Part shown: positions 45,460 through 58,695 of the stretch, one piece after another | Position numbering within the stretch: the first letter of the stretch is position 1 | Layout: each line of letters opens with the position of its first letter | DNA from: Quercus robur | Lineage: Eukaryota; Streptophyta; Magnoliopsida; Fagales; Fagaceae | Direction of reading: 5' to 3' | Length of the DNA: 64,000 nucleotides | NCBI RefSeq assembly: GCF_932294415.1 | Contig: NC_065544.1 | Coordinates: 36,140,310-36,204,309 of the forward strand | Notes under the pieces: model-generated | Databases searched by the model: none | What the model saw: only the letters and a program-made list of their open reading frames with translations | What the model was told of the DNA's origin: nothing | Program-made: the position numbers and the translations under genes

Positions 45460-45892
45460 TGCAAGACATCTCTTTTATCACCAGAGTAGCCAGTAATATA
45501 GTTTGCGCAAACATGAATTTTGTTTTTGCTAGTTTATGCTACATTGTCCATCTTTACAAAAGACAAAGCTCATTCGCTGCACATTCTTTTCTGCTGATAT
45601 TCTCTGTTGGAAGAAGTCTGCAAATGATTTCTGTGGCAGATTTCAGCGGTTCTTTTCTGCTGATATTCTCTGTTGGAAGAATCTGCAAATGATTTCTGTG
45701 GCAGATTTCAGCGGTCGGTTGCTGTATCCAGCTCCAGACTCATTAGCAGTCTCTTCAATCTCATTATAAAAGCGCATCCACCAGGGACTGAAGTGAAGCC
45801 ACCTTGTTCGTCACTACATATTGCACTGCTTCAAATGCTTGCATGGTTGCAATGATTATCAAAGAAGTCAACAAATACTTTAGCTGAGCCAT
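45460..45892 (-). pseudogene. Basic secretory protein (BSP family) remnant
   Basis: On the minus strand an ATG at 45890-45892 starts MAQLKYLLTSLIIIATMQAF, a signal peptide, followed by AVQYVVTN, the usual start of mature plant basic secretory proteins. These are secreted, putative metalloprotease-like proteins linked to defence. Then the frame shifts, and pieces such as SGAGYSNRPLKSATEII and a degraded HVCANYITGYSGD follow in other frames. The HExxH region and the rest of the domain are missing; LINE sequence takes over at about 45460. A 66-base tandem duplication lies in the coding part. Identification is by recalled family pattern. Confidence 0.6.
45585..45715. repeat. 66-bp tandem duplication inside the BSP remnant
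   Basis: tcttttctgctgatattctc starts at 45585 and 45651. The two copies differ mainly by a two-base gap. It repeats part of the former coding sequence and includes the FFQQ segment. Confidence 0.85.
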
Positions 45893-46107
45893 GGTGCTAT
45901 TTTTGAGTGAGCAAAGGAAGAGTCTGCAATTGAGAGGATCAAGATTCCACCTCTCTTTTATCTGCTCATGTATGTGGTTCAACCCCCTCTCCCCTATCAT
46001 CAGCTCCAATGTATGGATGTTTTTTTGGACCTGTGTTTTGTAAGTATTCATCAGTGTGGTATAAAGAAACATTGAATTAAAATTTAAGTATATAATCTTG
46101 CTGTTTA

Positions 46108-46143
<36 letters not shown>

Positions 46144-46797
46144 TTTTGAAATGATTCAACTTCAACATGATTTGGGTGAAAGTCTATGAACTTTGGAGCT
46201 TTAAGATTTAATCTTACTGTGTAAAACATAAATAGAAGAAAGAAAAATTAAATCTATCAAATTCTTATATTGCATATCAAAATTTATGATTTTTATTGCT
46301 GTATATCCAATGGTTCCAATTTTAAATTTAAGATGAGAAAGAATTTCCTTTTGGGTAGCTATGTCTGTAAGTTCAAACTTCAAAGAACATGATAAAAACA
46401 TTTTAATTTTTCTGTAGTTTTCCAAATGGAGAATTCGAATCTGGTTCCTCCCATCTTCTTTGAACAAGAAAAACCCGCATAATTTTATGTAGCCAAATAC
46501 CAACTTTGTCTCTCCTTTGGACTAAGTCTTACTCTTACAAGTGACCAGATTCAATGTACCCAACTATTTGCTTATTCTCTTTTCTTAATAAAAGTTCTCC
46601 CACTCTCACCATCCAGGTGGTTCACAGGTTTTCTGGATGTCTTATGAGTATGAGTGGGGAATGGAATAGTCGGATGAGACACCATATCAAAAGAAGTCGT
46701 CCTACTCTCAATAGTCCCATCTCACTCTTCATTTTGACATTTCCACCAATAGTGATTCAACCTCTACTTTTTTATATCATATTCATTGCTGCTCACA
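45893..46797. other. Intergenic, no gene supported
   Basis: Sequence upstream of both the BSP remnant (minus) and the kinase pseudogene (plus). Holds a 31-base A-run near 46110-46140. No clear TATA box in front of either. Confidence 0.4.
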
Positions 46798-47023
46798 ATG
46801 GCTTTCACTGAGCTCAGGCCTTTGGATGAGAAGTCCTTGATTGAGTACATATAGGCCGTGCCTTCTCTCTACCCTAAGTTCGGCAGCAACCTCAAGGTTA
46901 AAGAGGTCGGAGATGGCAAGCTCAATTTTGTCTACATCGTAGTCAGCCATGCCGGATCTTTCGTCATCAAGCAGGTTCGTTCCCTTTCCAAAACCTTAAT
47001 AGTCTACATTTTGTTTGTAATGC

Positions 47024-47702
47024 TGTGGGGCCTGAAATTTGGAATCCCGGCCCACTTCACATTAAGGGCCCAAAGCCCAAGCCGAGGAGCCTACTGCCGA
47101 GGACGTATGACGAAAGCCCCTTAACGGCCCAAGAATGTGGCCGAGGACGATCTCACGCTTAACACCTCACAAGACGTCAGTGGGAAAAGGACAAACTCAG
47201 TACAAGAGCAGTACAAACGAGAAAGCTGCCAACACCATAACGTGGAGCCCAGCACCTGACAAGCCCATACCCCATACCATGCTATCCAGCTTTTCCCCCA
47301 ACCACTCTGACGTGAAGATTGATAGGACGAGTAATTGCCCCAAACAAGGAGAAACTGACACGTAGATGAAGAAGGGAAATCGAATACTAGTATAAAAGGG
47401 AAAAAAGGAGAAGAAAGAAGGGGCCCCAGAGATGGAAGGAAGAAAAAGGAGGAATGGTGAGAATGTAATGCTCCTCGGACTAATTCCGAGGAGTCAAACC
47501 TTTCAAACTACATTGATGCAAGGCTCAGCTATGCAGTCCAAACTCATTTTTGTATGATCGCTCATGAAACCGGGACCAAACCGAAACCCAGCGCCCAAAG
47601 GCAGGCCTTTCCAAACCCATTCTCTACAAATCATATTGTGAGGGATCTTTTATGTATGAGCCCAACGTTATTCTTGGGCCGTTAAATAATCGTGTCCTTA
47701 CA
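47024..47702 (+). mobile_element. Solo LTR in intron 1 of the kinase pseudogene
   Basis: 679 bp starting tgtggggcctg and ending gtccttaca, flanked by the 5-bp duplication aatgc (47019-47023 and 47703-47707). GC-richer than its surroundings. Contains gccgaggac-type words and a paired ctcctcgg/ccgaggag stretch near 47471-47492. No internal domain is present. Orientation is by TG...CA only, so the strand is not certain. Confidence 0.85.
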
Positions 47703-50353
47703 AATGCTATGTCTGGTTAGATGAGTTTTGAATTTATATATTTACCCATTTAAATGTATATTAAATATTCATTATTCACCTATGCCATTTAATTTAATTT
47801 AAGCAAGAATCAACCCAATTATTTATTTATTTATAAAAACCCAACACAACCATTTAACCAATTATTATCATTAAATTCACGTGCATATATAAACACAATA
47901 TATATTATATATAAATATAATTATAATTATTTTAAAACTCCCAAAATTTAAAATGACCAAAATATTTCAGGACTCTTTAGAAAAGCCAAAATACCCTAAA
48001 TCACCAAAATACTACTAGAACTTTAAAAATGAACAAAATACCCTTTAAAACTTTGAAATGCCCAAATGATCCAAATATCCATTAAGACTCCAAAATGACC
48101 AAAAATTAAAATACCTCTAAACCTCCAAAATACCCTTGGAATGCCCAAAATGACCCAAATACTCCTAACTATCCTAATTTACTAAATATCCCTGAATTTC
48201 TAAAATGACCAAAATAACTTTGAAAAGTCCAAAAAAATAATGCTAGGGACACCATTTTCTATGCTGTACTTAAGTGTTAAATCATGATTGGTGCATAAAT
48301 TGACATAAAATGCTCAAATATTTGTGGTGGAATCTCATAAAAGTGTTGAAATCCAATCATGAGTTGACACAAGTGGCGTGTAGATTTTGGTAATGTTGAA
48401 GGTTATGGAGTATTTGGTTTCATGGGTTTTTGATCACTTTGAAAGGTTAATATTGTTGAGTAAAATAAAAAATTTTAAGTTTTACTAAATCAGCAACTCA
48501 ATGAATTAGAATTACTAATTAATACCCATCTATATCGAATACCAATGTGTCTTTATTAGTTAGAGTATTTCTAATTGGGTGGGTAGTTGTTGATTTATAA
48601 GATGCAGTTCACGGGCAAGTTAATGGGTTTGGATCATTTTTGCCACTCCTAACTTTTTTTAATTAATTTTGTTTAAATGGATTTATTAGCATATACAATT
48701 CTGAGAAGAAGACCCAAACAAACTTTGAACAAAGAGGTTAAGATGTAAAAGTAATTTACTTTCGTGAAACATATGAATTACAAAAGAAAGAATAAAGTGT
48801 ACTCTCAATACGATCGGCTTATCTATATTATGCAACTGAAATTTCACTTACAATCTCAATTCTCACTTAATAATCATCAAAAGGTGTATCAATCTTGGTT
48901 ACTTGAACATCAAGCTAAATCATGGTGTTTAGTTGTTATTGTCAAGGTATATACAGTTAGAAAAAAGGTTAAATGTTTAATACTTGAATTCCCTATTAAC
49001 TTGAGCTTTTGGGATACTCAGTAATTTATCATGATATCTTAAGCTTTTGTGGCTAGCAGTAATTATCATATATTCTCTTTACGTGCCCTGGTTCAACTAC
49101 TTGGAGGTGATCTTTTGTGGTTGTCTTCTATATTGTAATTTGTTGTGCCATGCGGTTCTGCAGGCTCTTCCATACATGCATTGTATAGGGGATTCTTGGC
49201 CAATGACTAAGGAACGGGCATATTTTGAGGCAGTGGCATTGAGAGAGCTGGGTCGATTGAGCTAGGTCGATTGGCATGTGTTACTTGGAGCCTCCACATA
49301 TTATAGTGAGAAAAGGGTTGATTGCTGGAATTGAATACCCCTTGCTGGCAGAACACATGTCAGAATTCATGGCGAGGACACTTTATTTCACATCCCTCCT
49401 TTATCGTTCCACCACGGAGCATAAATGTGTAGGTGTGTGAACCTCAATTCGTAATTTTGTATTGTTATTGTATCTGGCATGCATTATATGATCTTCTCCT
49501 TTGTGAGTCTTTATTTCACAATATGATCATATCTTTCTAGGCTATATATACAATTGCAACTGACTTTGGTTTAAGTTCTGCAAAGTAACTTCCATCCGCG
49601 TGAATGTTTAACTCAGTTTTTTGAATGTGCTGATGCATCTAAGTAAGTTGGTAGAGGATTGATTCTTATCAATAGGTTGCTTTAAAATTGATTGGGGTGA
49701 CAATAGTCTTGCTTGCACTCTCTTCTACATTTTGTGTTGCAACTCAGGTGTTTTGACATTAAATTGTCTAGATTGCTTGAAGATTATTCTGGGAAGATTG
49801 ATCACAACTTGTTTTGATTTGTTTATTTGTTGTTTGGCTTTTTGCTCTTGCTATGAATTACTTTCCTTAAATTTTATGTCTTGGGTTGCAAAGAGCCTTG
49901 TAACTCAACATATACTTCTTGGTGTTTACAACGAAGATATGAACAGTTCAAATCCCACTTCCCCTAACTATAATTATCAAAAAGAAAAGAAAAATGTTTT
50001 GGGTTTGATGAGTTTATTCAGAGTGTGATTGTGTTGTAATTAGATGTAAATGGTGTCTCATATTTATATGGTCCTTATTGTAATATGACTCATTCTTGCT
50101 TTATGCAGTTGCTGAGTTTTGTGGGAACGTAGAGTTATGCAGGCTCACTAAGCAGGTTGTTTTTTCTGACACTTACAAGGTTTCTCAGTATAACCATTGG
50201 ACTTCCCCTTATCTTGATTGTGATGCTGAGGCTCTTTGAGAGGATAATGTTTTCAAGCTTGAAGTTGCTGAGTTGAAATCTAAGTATAGTACCTGCTCAT
50301 TGTTGTTATTTTCTTTTTGTAACGTGTAGCAGTTCTATCGATTCTAGTGTTAT

Positions 50354-51382
50354 TAGGGGTGTCAATGTTTGACCAAACCCGCGAACACGACACGAACCCA
50401 ACACGGGTTTTTTCGGGTTAGGGTTGGGCCTTAATGGGTTTGGGTCATAAACGGGTCGACCCGAAAGTGACACGATAAGAAACGGGTTATAAACAAGTCA
50501 ACCTGCGTAACCCGCAATAGACACGTTTGACACGCTAATTTATTTGTGTCAACCCAAAATGACCAACTTAACACAACCCATTTAACTTATATAACAAATA
50601 AATATTTATTTTATTTTAGATTTGTCAAATATCTTTTATACCTAACATATATTTTAAATTTAAAAAAAAGTGAGTAATTACAAAAATTTACAAGGGATAT
50701 AATTGGAAATTGAAACTTTACAGACCCTAAAACTACTAGTACTTTATTTTTTTGGCATAGAACTTATACAAATAAAATTGGATGAGCTTGTGGAAGATAT
50801 TATGAATTTGGACATCAACAAAAAGTCTATGGATGATAATCGTGGTTATAGTCAGGATTAGTCTACTGTTTGCTCAAATTCTTTTAATATTGATACTTAG
50901 CATTTGACGAGTTCCAAGAATATTATATTTTTGTTGAACTATATTATTTTCTTTTTGTGAAACTTTGTTATTTTGAATTTGGGTTGAAGTGTATGCACTC
51001 CTTTTGGAGTGTAAAGAACATATTTCCAGATGAATGTTATATTTTTGTTGAACTATATTATTTTGAATGTTGGTTGAAGACTTGAAGTGTATGCACTACT
51101 TTTTGGGATGTAAAAAAAATTTATTTATAGATGGATGTTATATTTAATATTATGCAAGTTGAAATGGGTTGTGTTACATTCGTGTCAACCCAACACGACT
51201 CGTTTATTAAGCGTGTCAAATGGGTTGGGTCAGGTCAACCCGCCTTATTAACAGGTCGGGTTAGGGTTGAAGGATCATGACACAATTATTAAATGGGTCG
51301 GGTTAGGGTTGAGCCATTTAGTCGAATACCCCTACCTTGACACGACACGAACCCGACATGCTAACCCGAATTGACACTCCTA
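50354..51382. mobile_element. Non-autonomous hAT-type element, 1029 bp, in intron 3
   Basis: Inverted ends taggggtgtcaat and, on the other strand, taggagtgtcaat. An 8-bp duplication agtgttat lies at 50346-50353 and 51383-51390. Both ends are rich in 'acccgacacg' / 'cgggttgggt' words, giving long subterminal inverted repeats. It stops 39 bases before exon 4. Confidence 0.85.
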
Positions 51383-53561
51383 AGTGTTATATGAGATATT
51401 AAAGAGTTTCTTTTCCTTTAGATTCTATGAGAGAGACCAGGCTCTTCTACATGGAGATCTCCACACAAGTTTTGTCATGGTTACTCATGAGTCAACTCAA
51501 GTTTTAGATCTGGAATTAGCATTTTATGGGCCTATGGGTTTTGATATTGGAGCATTTCTTGGAAACTTGATTTTGGCTTTCTTTGCACAAGATGGACATG
51601 CTGACCAAGTGAATGACAGCAAAGTATGTCCTGTTTCAGTAATTGCCTGTGTCTTTATTTTTTCTTCTGAAAAGTAATTAATTTTATTGAAAACAAGCAA
51701 GAGCCTCTCTGTTTTTAATGTTTCATATTATTCAACTTATCTTTCCCTTCTTGCTTGAACTTTGAAATTATGTTGAAATCTTCACTAATTTATCTCTGTG
51801 GGAAAAGAGAGAAGGATCTATGGAACATGGAAAAAGATGCCCCTTAGTAGGAGAGACCCCTTTCCTTTTCAACAACTTCAACATAATGTAGTCCCAAAGG
51901 GTCCTTTATTTACTTGGCATAAAATATTTTCTCCCAAATTATCAATAAGCCATTTTACTCTGAAATGGCAGTGCAATAAAGATTACAATTGAAAATTAAT
52001 TTTCACAATAGCAAACAAACAAACATAGCTTCTTGCCTTCATTATTATTTTGTATAACATTTCCCCCACAAGCCCACGTTGCTATTTATTTCTTGTAATT
52101 GTTTTTTTTTTTTTTCCTCTCAATTGATTAGGTAGTGGATGGACAACCTTCTATCCGACCTGTTTGATGGGTGGGGTGTAACAATTTTTTCTTTTGGTGA
52201 AGTTCTTTGCTTTTGTTTTTTTTTTTAGGAAACTATCTATTGCAGTTTCCTTATGTAAAAAGCATGACTTGTAGCCTTGCTTGGATGTGTTTACATTATT
52301 ACTTCTTATTCTTTAGCTATTCTTAAGGGTCATATTTGATATTGGAATTATTGTGCAGACATACAAGGAGTGGATTTTGAGGACAATTGAAGATACTTAG
52401 AATATTTTCAACTAGAAATTCATTGCACTTTGGGATGAGCACAAGGATGGTTCTGGTGAGGCACATCTTCCTGCAATATATAACAATCTTGAGCTTTAGC
52501 AGCTTGTACAAAAGAAATTTATGGAAGATTTGTTCCATGACACACTTGGATTTGGTGCTGCCAAAATGATAAGGTAACAAATCTGATTACAAATTTTTTG
52601 GTTTCAATATATCTTCTGTGTTCTGTGTGTAAATGTTTTCAATATTCAATCCTTTCACTGCTTTTGAAAGTTTAACCATATTGCTTTCACTTTTTAGAGC
52701 TTACTATCCTTAAGGCGGAGGATATTGTGCATCTTAGGCAGACCATAACCTCTGAATGCTAATTGATGGAAGATTTTCAAATTTCAAAGAAATTAAGAGA
52801 ATAATTTTAATCCATAATTGAAGATATTTGTTTATAATCATATTCTATAACAATGAATCAAGCCTTGTCCCCATATTTTTGATCATTTGCTGGAACCATT
52901 TCCACTAATACAAAGGCCAAATATCCTTGTCAATGGAAAAATGCGTTTCTTAATAAACCTGTTTCACCTGATTTTGTTTCTTTGGTGACCATATTGAATC
53001 AATACTAAACCTTCAGAAAAAATATTGAACTAAGACTCATTAATAAATTTTCTTTTCACAAAGGATTGCTGTGTCTGTTGTAAAATGCCAATCATGGGCA
53101 CATTTTCTAAGCACGGAAAATATGTTAGATGAATTAGCTTCTGACAAGGAGGAGTCATTCGTAATTCACTTTTATTGCATATTATCTATTGAGTGAAGAT
53201 GTTATCACTATGTAGTTTCTAGATGTAATATGGTAAATCAACAGAAAAGGGCAATGACACTGTATAATGAGTTCATATATTTCTTATGGGGGATAATTTT
53301 GCTAATGTTCATCCTTTTAGAATCTCTAGTGAAATTCTTTTTCTAATGTGTTGATATTAACTACTAGTATTGATTCATTTTGGGCATCTTCTGATTGACA
53401 GGAGAATTGTTAATGTTGCACATGTTGAGGATTTTGAATCAATCACTGATGCTAGCAGACATGCAGATTGTGAATGCCGGGCTCTTGAAGTGGCAAAGAT
53501 GCTTCTCAAGGAAAGGAAAAAATTCCATGCCATTACTGAAGTTATTTCAGCCATTCAATAA

Positions 53562-54128
53562 TGCCATTATTGGTAAATCATAGTTTGCTTGAATATTGAG
53601 GTTTTGTGGACATGATTTTCCAGATCCTTTGTAGAATGAACTATTACTATGTGTATTGTAATGTCAACATTAAAACAAGGAATAAGATTTCCTTTTATTG
53701 CTGTTGTTTTGGTTGCTTCAATGCTGTGAACTACGATTGCAGAAGGTCCTTGCTTGCTTTTAATATGATAACCTTGCTTGCTTTTAATATGATTTTATCA
53801 TTCTCCACTGCCCATGAAAGTGGTGGGTGGGCCTGATAATCAATATTTTTAATGGTTTTGTTAAAACTTAAAATACCTTTTTTTTAGCAGCCAGAGAACT
53901 TCTGTATTACATTACTGTTAAAGGTATTACCATTGAATGAATCAGCCTCTCATTTTTCTGTATGCCTTCAACCTCACAAAACTTGCAATACATTTACTTG
54001 ATCCTCGAGGAATCTGCCAGTTCTCTTTATATCACTAGACCTGCCAGCAATGTTTTTAGTTGCTAGCATATGCTACTCTGTCCAGCTCATCCAACATTCC
54101 AAATTCTATTTTTTGTCACTTTATTTAA

Positions 54129-54161
<33 letters not shown>

Positions 54162-54935
54162 TTCTTTTTCTTACCGTTTCTCTTTCTCCCTCTTCCTCCC
54201 TCTTCCTCCTAAGCAACCAACAACCACCACATCATAGTACCACCTTCAGACCAATATCCACCATTTCATAGTGCCACTGCTAGACCACCAAGCAAACCCA
54301 CCAGACCCACATATATACCCACACACACAACACTTAAACCCATAAACCCACCATTGCCATTCAACCACCACCTCGCCAAACACACCACCCACCTAACCAC
54401 CACGGCAACGACCCACCCCATCACCACGGCAACATCCTACCACCACCACCATGAACCTACAGATGCATAGAAACCCACAAAAAAATCAAAGCAAAATTCA
54501 CACAACTGAAACCCACAAAATCTGAATCCAAAAGGCAAGACCCATCCCAAAATCCATTAATAAATCAAAAATAGAAAATTCCAACCTAAAACCCATTGGA
54601 ACCTACCTAAAATCAAAACCCATGAACCATAAATCAACCCATCATGACCCATGCTGGACTTGAGAGCCCCACAACCCATGACCCACACTAGACATAAGAA
54701 AGCCACGACCTACGCTGAACTTGCCATGATCCACGTTGGACTTGATGCACACACGACCTGCGATGGAGCCATGACCCATAGAGAAGACGAAGAGAATATG
54801 GGCATACGGCTTGGTCAAGTGGCTTGCGGTGGGGCCAATGATAGAGGGTCTGGCCATGGTGGCTTGGTGATGGTGTTCATTTCCACCATGGGTTTTGGGT
54901 TTGAGGATGAGGAACACCCTTTCCAAATAACGTTA
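53562..54935. other. Intergenic, no gene supported
   Basis: TA repeat at 54130-54150, then a Pro/His-type (ccaccac) simple region at 54210-54460. Open frames there on both strands follow from the composition. Confidence 0.45.
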
Positions 54936-56337
54936 CTATGCTAACAATTTCGTTAGTTGCCCGGTTTTGAAAGAAAATGTGAAACTAGCATTTTGAGTTT
55001 CTAAAACTCGAGATCCAATTAGAACTCGAGCTGTTAAAACTCGTTTTTGGGGTTTTTTCATATACTGACATGGACAAAGTTTTCCACGTGGATATCGAGT
55101 TTCAAAAACTCGCTTTACAAACTCGAGTTTTTAAAACTCGATTTCTACTTAACACTTTTTATTAGACTCCCTTCTAAAATCGAGTTTCAGAAACACGTTT
55201 TTGACCACTTAAAACCTAAAATCTGTACTCTCAGACACTCCACACTCTCAGTCTCAGTCTCACTCTCAGACACTCACAAATATAGAGTTTTCATAAATCA
55301 AAAACAGAAAAGTCAAGAACTTTTGTGTGGAATTTTGGTTACCGAGTTCGTAGATTTTTACAAATCCGATCTCGTAAATCCATGATTTCTCCGCCCTCTC
55401 AAACTCAGTGACTCACTCTCAAACTTTCAAAATCACTCACCGTGCTAAAGGTATTGCTCCCATTGACACTCAGCCACTCAAACTCAGTATTGCTCCCATT
55501 GACCCACTGTGCCGAAGGTACTCTCTCTCTCTCTTTCTCCAATTTTAGATTTTGGAATTTCATGATGTTACCTATTTCGATTTTCAATTTTAGATCTTTT
55601 TGGGTTTTGGTGATTCATGTCATTTCAATGAATGCATGTATATTATTCTGTTTGGTTGTTTGGAAAATGAGTAAATTAAAAAAAAAATGATTTTTTTTTA
55701 ACAAATTGAGCATTCGAATTGTTGGATAGTGTAAAAAGTGTTAATATCTAGATTACATTGATATTTAATCTAGTTTGTTTGGGTTTCATTTGATTTGTTT
55801 GAGGGTTTTTTTTTTTTTTTTTTTTTGATTTGTTTGTGTATCTTGTTTCATGGTATTTTCAATGATTTGTTTTGGGTTTGTTTTTATTTTCTATATGTAT
55901 TTTCGTTTGTGGGTTTGTAATGCAAATTATGTGTTTGACGAAATGCTTCTATGAACAGTTTATGAGTTGTGAAGTAATAAGTGAGAGAATATTCATTTGA
56001 AAAAAATAAGAACTTACCATAACATCTGTATTTGAGCATGGACATGGTTTTGGGGTTGTGCCACATTTGGTTCAGCCATGGGAATAAGGAATGACTCATG
56101 GTTTGGTGGTGGAGTTGAAAGGTTTTGTTGTGGCAGATGTATTGGTTCAGCTATCATGAACTGGGCTGAGCCCTAGTTTGATGGGGGTAGTGGTGATGGT
56201 GTGTTTGGTTGTACCAAAGATGGTTTGACTATGGAGGAGGCTTGATCTTTTTGGTTCAGTTGGTGGTTGGAACACTGGTCATCCAGTGGTATAGATGTAT
56301 TTGGTAGAATAGAAGTTGAACGAGCCATTAATTAATT

Positions 56338-56341
<4 letters not shown>

Positions 56342-56418
<77 letters not shown>
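56342..56418. repeat. (GA)n microsatellite, about 38 units
   Basis: Uninterrupted GA run inside the MULE. Confidence 0.95.
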
Positions 56419-56421
<3 letters not shown>

Positions 56422-57247
56422 GTGAAATGGGATGCGTTTATTTATCTATCTCTGAGTTTTTTTTTTTTGTTGGTGTTGAATTTTTTATGTGGGAGTAAGG
56501 TTTCCATAATCTTTTTCAATGTTATCAATTACTGTGGTCCTTCTTGTCTAACAAGAAAAATGCATAATTCCATATGCAAGACACTTTTTTGCCAATCATA
56601 TGCAAGAAACTTTTTCTGTGTCTTGATTATTATCTGTAATTGTGCATTACTTGAATACATAATTTCTTCTCTTCCATGTTCAATTTTTCTGTTCGTTTCT
56701 AATTTTGAAAAGAAGATTCTGGTGTTCGAAGTTGGAGGAAATAGTATCTGATTCTTCTCTAAGTTCCCAAGTTTAGTAATCTGTAGTCATTGAGAAGAAA
56801 AAAAAATGAGGCAAACATGTGTATGTTTTAAGTATAAAAACTGAGGCAAACATGTGTAAGGTTTGTAGCTCTACTAGAGTTGGATATTCATTGTGTATGT
56901 TTTATGTGTAAAATTCATCTTCCTAGACTTGCTACATATTGAGTGGTTATCTATGGTTATCAAGTTATGCAGAATTTGCAAGTGCTTGATAGGGTAGTTG
57001 ATTGAAAGTAAAAATATAGTTATGACCTAGTTGGTCTCTCACCAATTGAGTTATTCAGGAAATGTGAAAAGTAATAGGTTTTGTTTTAGTTGCAAATAGA
57101 ATCCCTTTGTTTGCTTATTAATGAATGGAATAAAAAGCATCTCTCAGTTGTTTTTTTTTTTTTTTTTTTTTGATAGATATCTCTTAGTTGATGAGTAGCA
57201 TTAATGTTCTTTCCCTTGTTGTTGCTAATCTAACATTTTCTTGATAG

Positions 57248-57572
57248 GTATCTCTTAGTTGTAAAAGAGTACTTCATAGAAAAGAAAAATCAAGAGCAAC
57301 CACAATCTTTTGGTGAAGAGGTACGCGTAGTGGTTTCAAAAGTGCCTGGACTCACACGGCTTGAAATATTCAAAATAGTTAAAAAGTTAATGCATGGAGG
57401 TGTAGAGGACTTTAAGTTTATGATGATAAAAAGGATTGGATACGACTTCTACTTAGTCCCCATTAATTTGTTCTTTCGGAAGTTGTGTAAAAGAAACATA
57501 TTTTGGGTATTTAATCTGTCCCTCTTGATATATAACTTTTTAGTTGTTAATAGCTTTAAAATAATTTTTTAA
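57248..57572 (+). other. Exon-like open stretch inside the MULE
   Basis: Reads YLLVVKEYFIEKK-type sequence, then VVSKVPGLTRLEIFKIVKKL. This is less AT-biased in protein composition than its surroundings and preceded by a possible acceptor (ttgatag). It vaguely recalls the C-terminal part of Myb/SANT-type proteins that accompany plant DNA transposons, but I cannot assign it. Confidence 0.25.
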
Positions 57573-58269
57573 TTTGAGATTTTGAATGTTGTGAAAAAAA
57601 CACCCATACATTTGGGTGTCCTCTCTAGTTAATATAAAACATTTTAGTTGTCAATAGTTGGCAAATTTTTTTTTTAGTTTGCTATGACTAAAAATATTTA
57701 GTCATCATCTTGTCAATTAGATTATCAATATTTCCTCATGTATTTAAAATAAAAATGTAAAAGGATTAAGAAAAATAATAATTAAAAAATATATTTTATT
57801 GATCTTAAATCCAAATCCAAATCCAAATCCAAATTTAAGTATCCAAACAATGAAAATTTCAAATGATGAATTTCAAATCCTTCATTGTTTAAAATGAACC
57901 AAACAAAGAATTTCAAAATCAAGGGATTTCAAATCAAGGCATTTTAAATCAATGGATTTCAAATCCAAATCCAAATCCAAATGTTGCCATTCAAACACAA
58001 CTGTAATTGAATTGACATTTAATCTAGTTTGAAATCTGGACTCTTTTTAGCTCATACATTGCATTGTTTCAAAAATTCAGAAGTAGGATTTTGGAATCAT
58101 ATTTTAGCCTAAATGTTAATGTTCGCGATTTAGAAGTTTGTATGTATGGTGTGCTTTGTGCTTATTCAAATGGCCATCCCCATTTTTATGCAAATATAAA
58201 ATCATTTCATTTAAGCAAATAATGTATGTCTACCACTACGTATGATCCCACAGTAGCACACTTTGCAGT

Positions 58270-58695
58270 ATGGAGCCTCGAATCAATGAGGAGCCAGAGA
58301 TCATGCGCCCTAGTCCAGATGATCCTTCATTGTTGACGCGACAACGAAATCATCGATCAGAGGACATTTGGGATGGCGAGGTGAAATATCTAGTTCTAAC
58401 AACGACTTTAATTTTTACGTTGTTTTTGACTTTTAGAAAGCTTTTTCAAAGTTGTATATCTAGTTCTAACAACCGCTATAATTTTGCCCAACCACTTTTA
58501 CAAGACCCGGGCCCACTTACGTGCTGTGGTTGCGCTAAGAAGATGGCAAACATAACGATGCAAAATGAAAGGGTGATTGACAAGTTGGTGGGGCTAGAAG
58601 GATTGTTTAGGGCCCCTTGTTGTTGGCATCGGTTGCCCTTGCGACCAACAACTTTCCTTGATATTTACCATACAGATAGGTCTCATCAATACTGA
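58270..58695 (+). pseudogene. Possible plant-mobile-domain (PMD/MAIN-like) protein fragment
   Basis: A 141-codon frame starting MEPRINEEPEIMRPSPDDPS, then LLTRQRNHRSEDIWDGE, which resembles the N-terminus of plant-mobile-domain proteins carried by some MULEs. DPGPLTC follows later. The last third overlaps, antisense, the truncated end of the transposase remnant, so that part is not real coding sequence. Probably a captured 5' fragment. Confidence 0.35.

Larger units (their letters stand above)
46798..53561 (+). pseudogene. 5-methylthioribose kinase pseudogene (unprocessed)
   Basis: Six exons with GT-AG borders: 46798-46974 (MAFTELRPLDEKSLIEYI, then stop), about 49164-49425, 50109-50283, 51422-51623, 52359-52573 and 53402-53561. 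Conserved pieces are clear: [63 protein letters not shown] (the kinase Brenner-type loop), [20 protein letters not shown] and [10 protein letters not shown]. The family phosphorylates 5-methylthioribose in the methionine salvage (Yang) cycle. Breaks: TAG at codon 19; a deletion plus frameshift in exon 2 after ELGRLS; TGA in exon 3 (DAEAL then stop); three TAG in exon 5. Retained introns show a genomic duplicate, not a retrocopy. Introns 1 and 3 hold TE insertions. Confidence 0.85.

Noticed and set aside
54642-54944. Overlapping frames on both strands
   Set aside because: No family pattern; they arise from a ccatgaccca-type repeated phrase.
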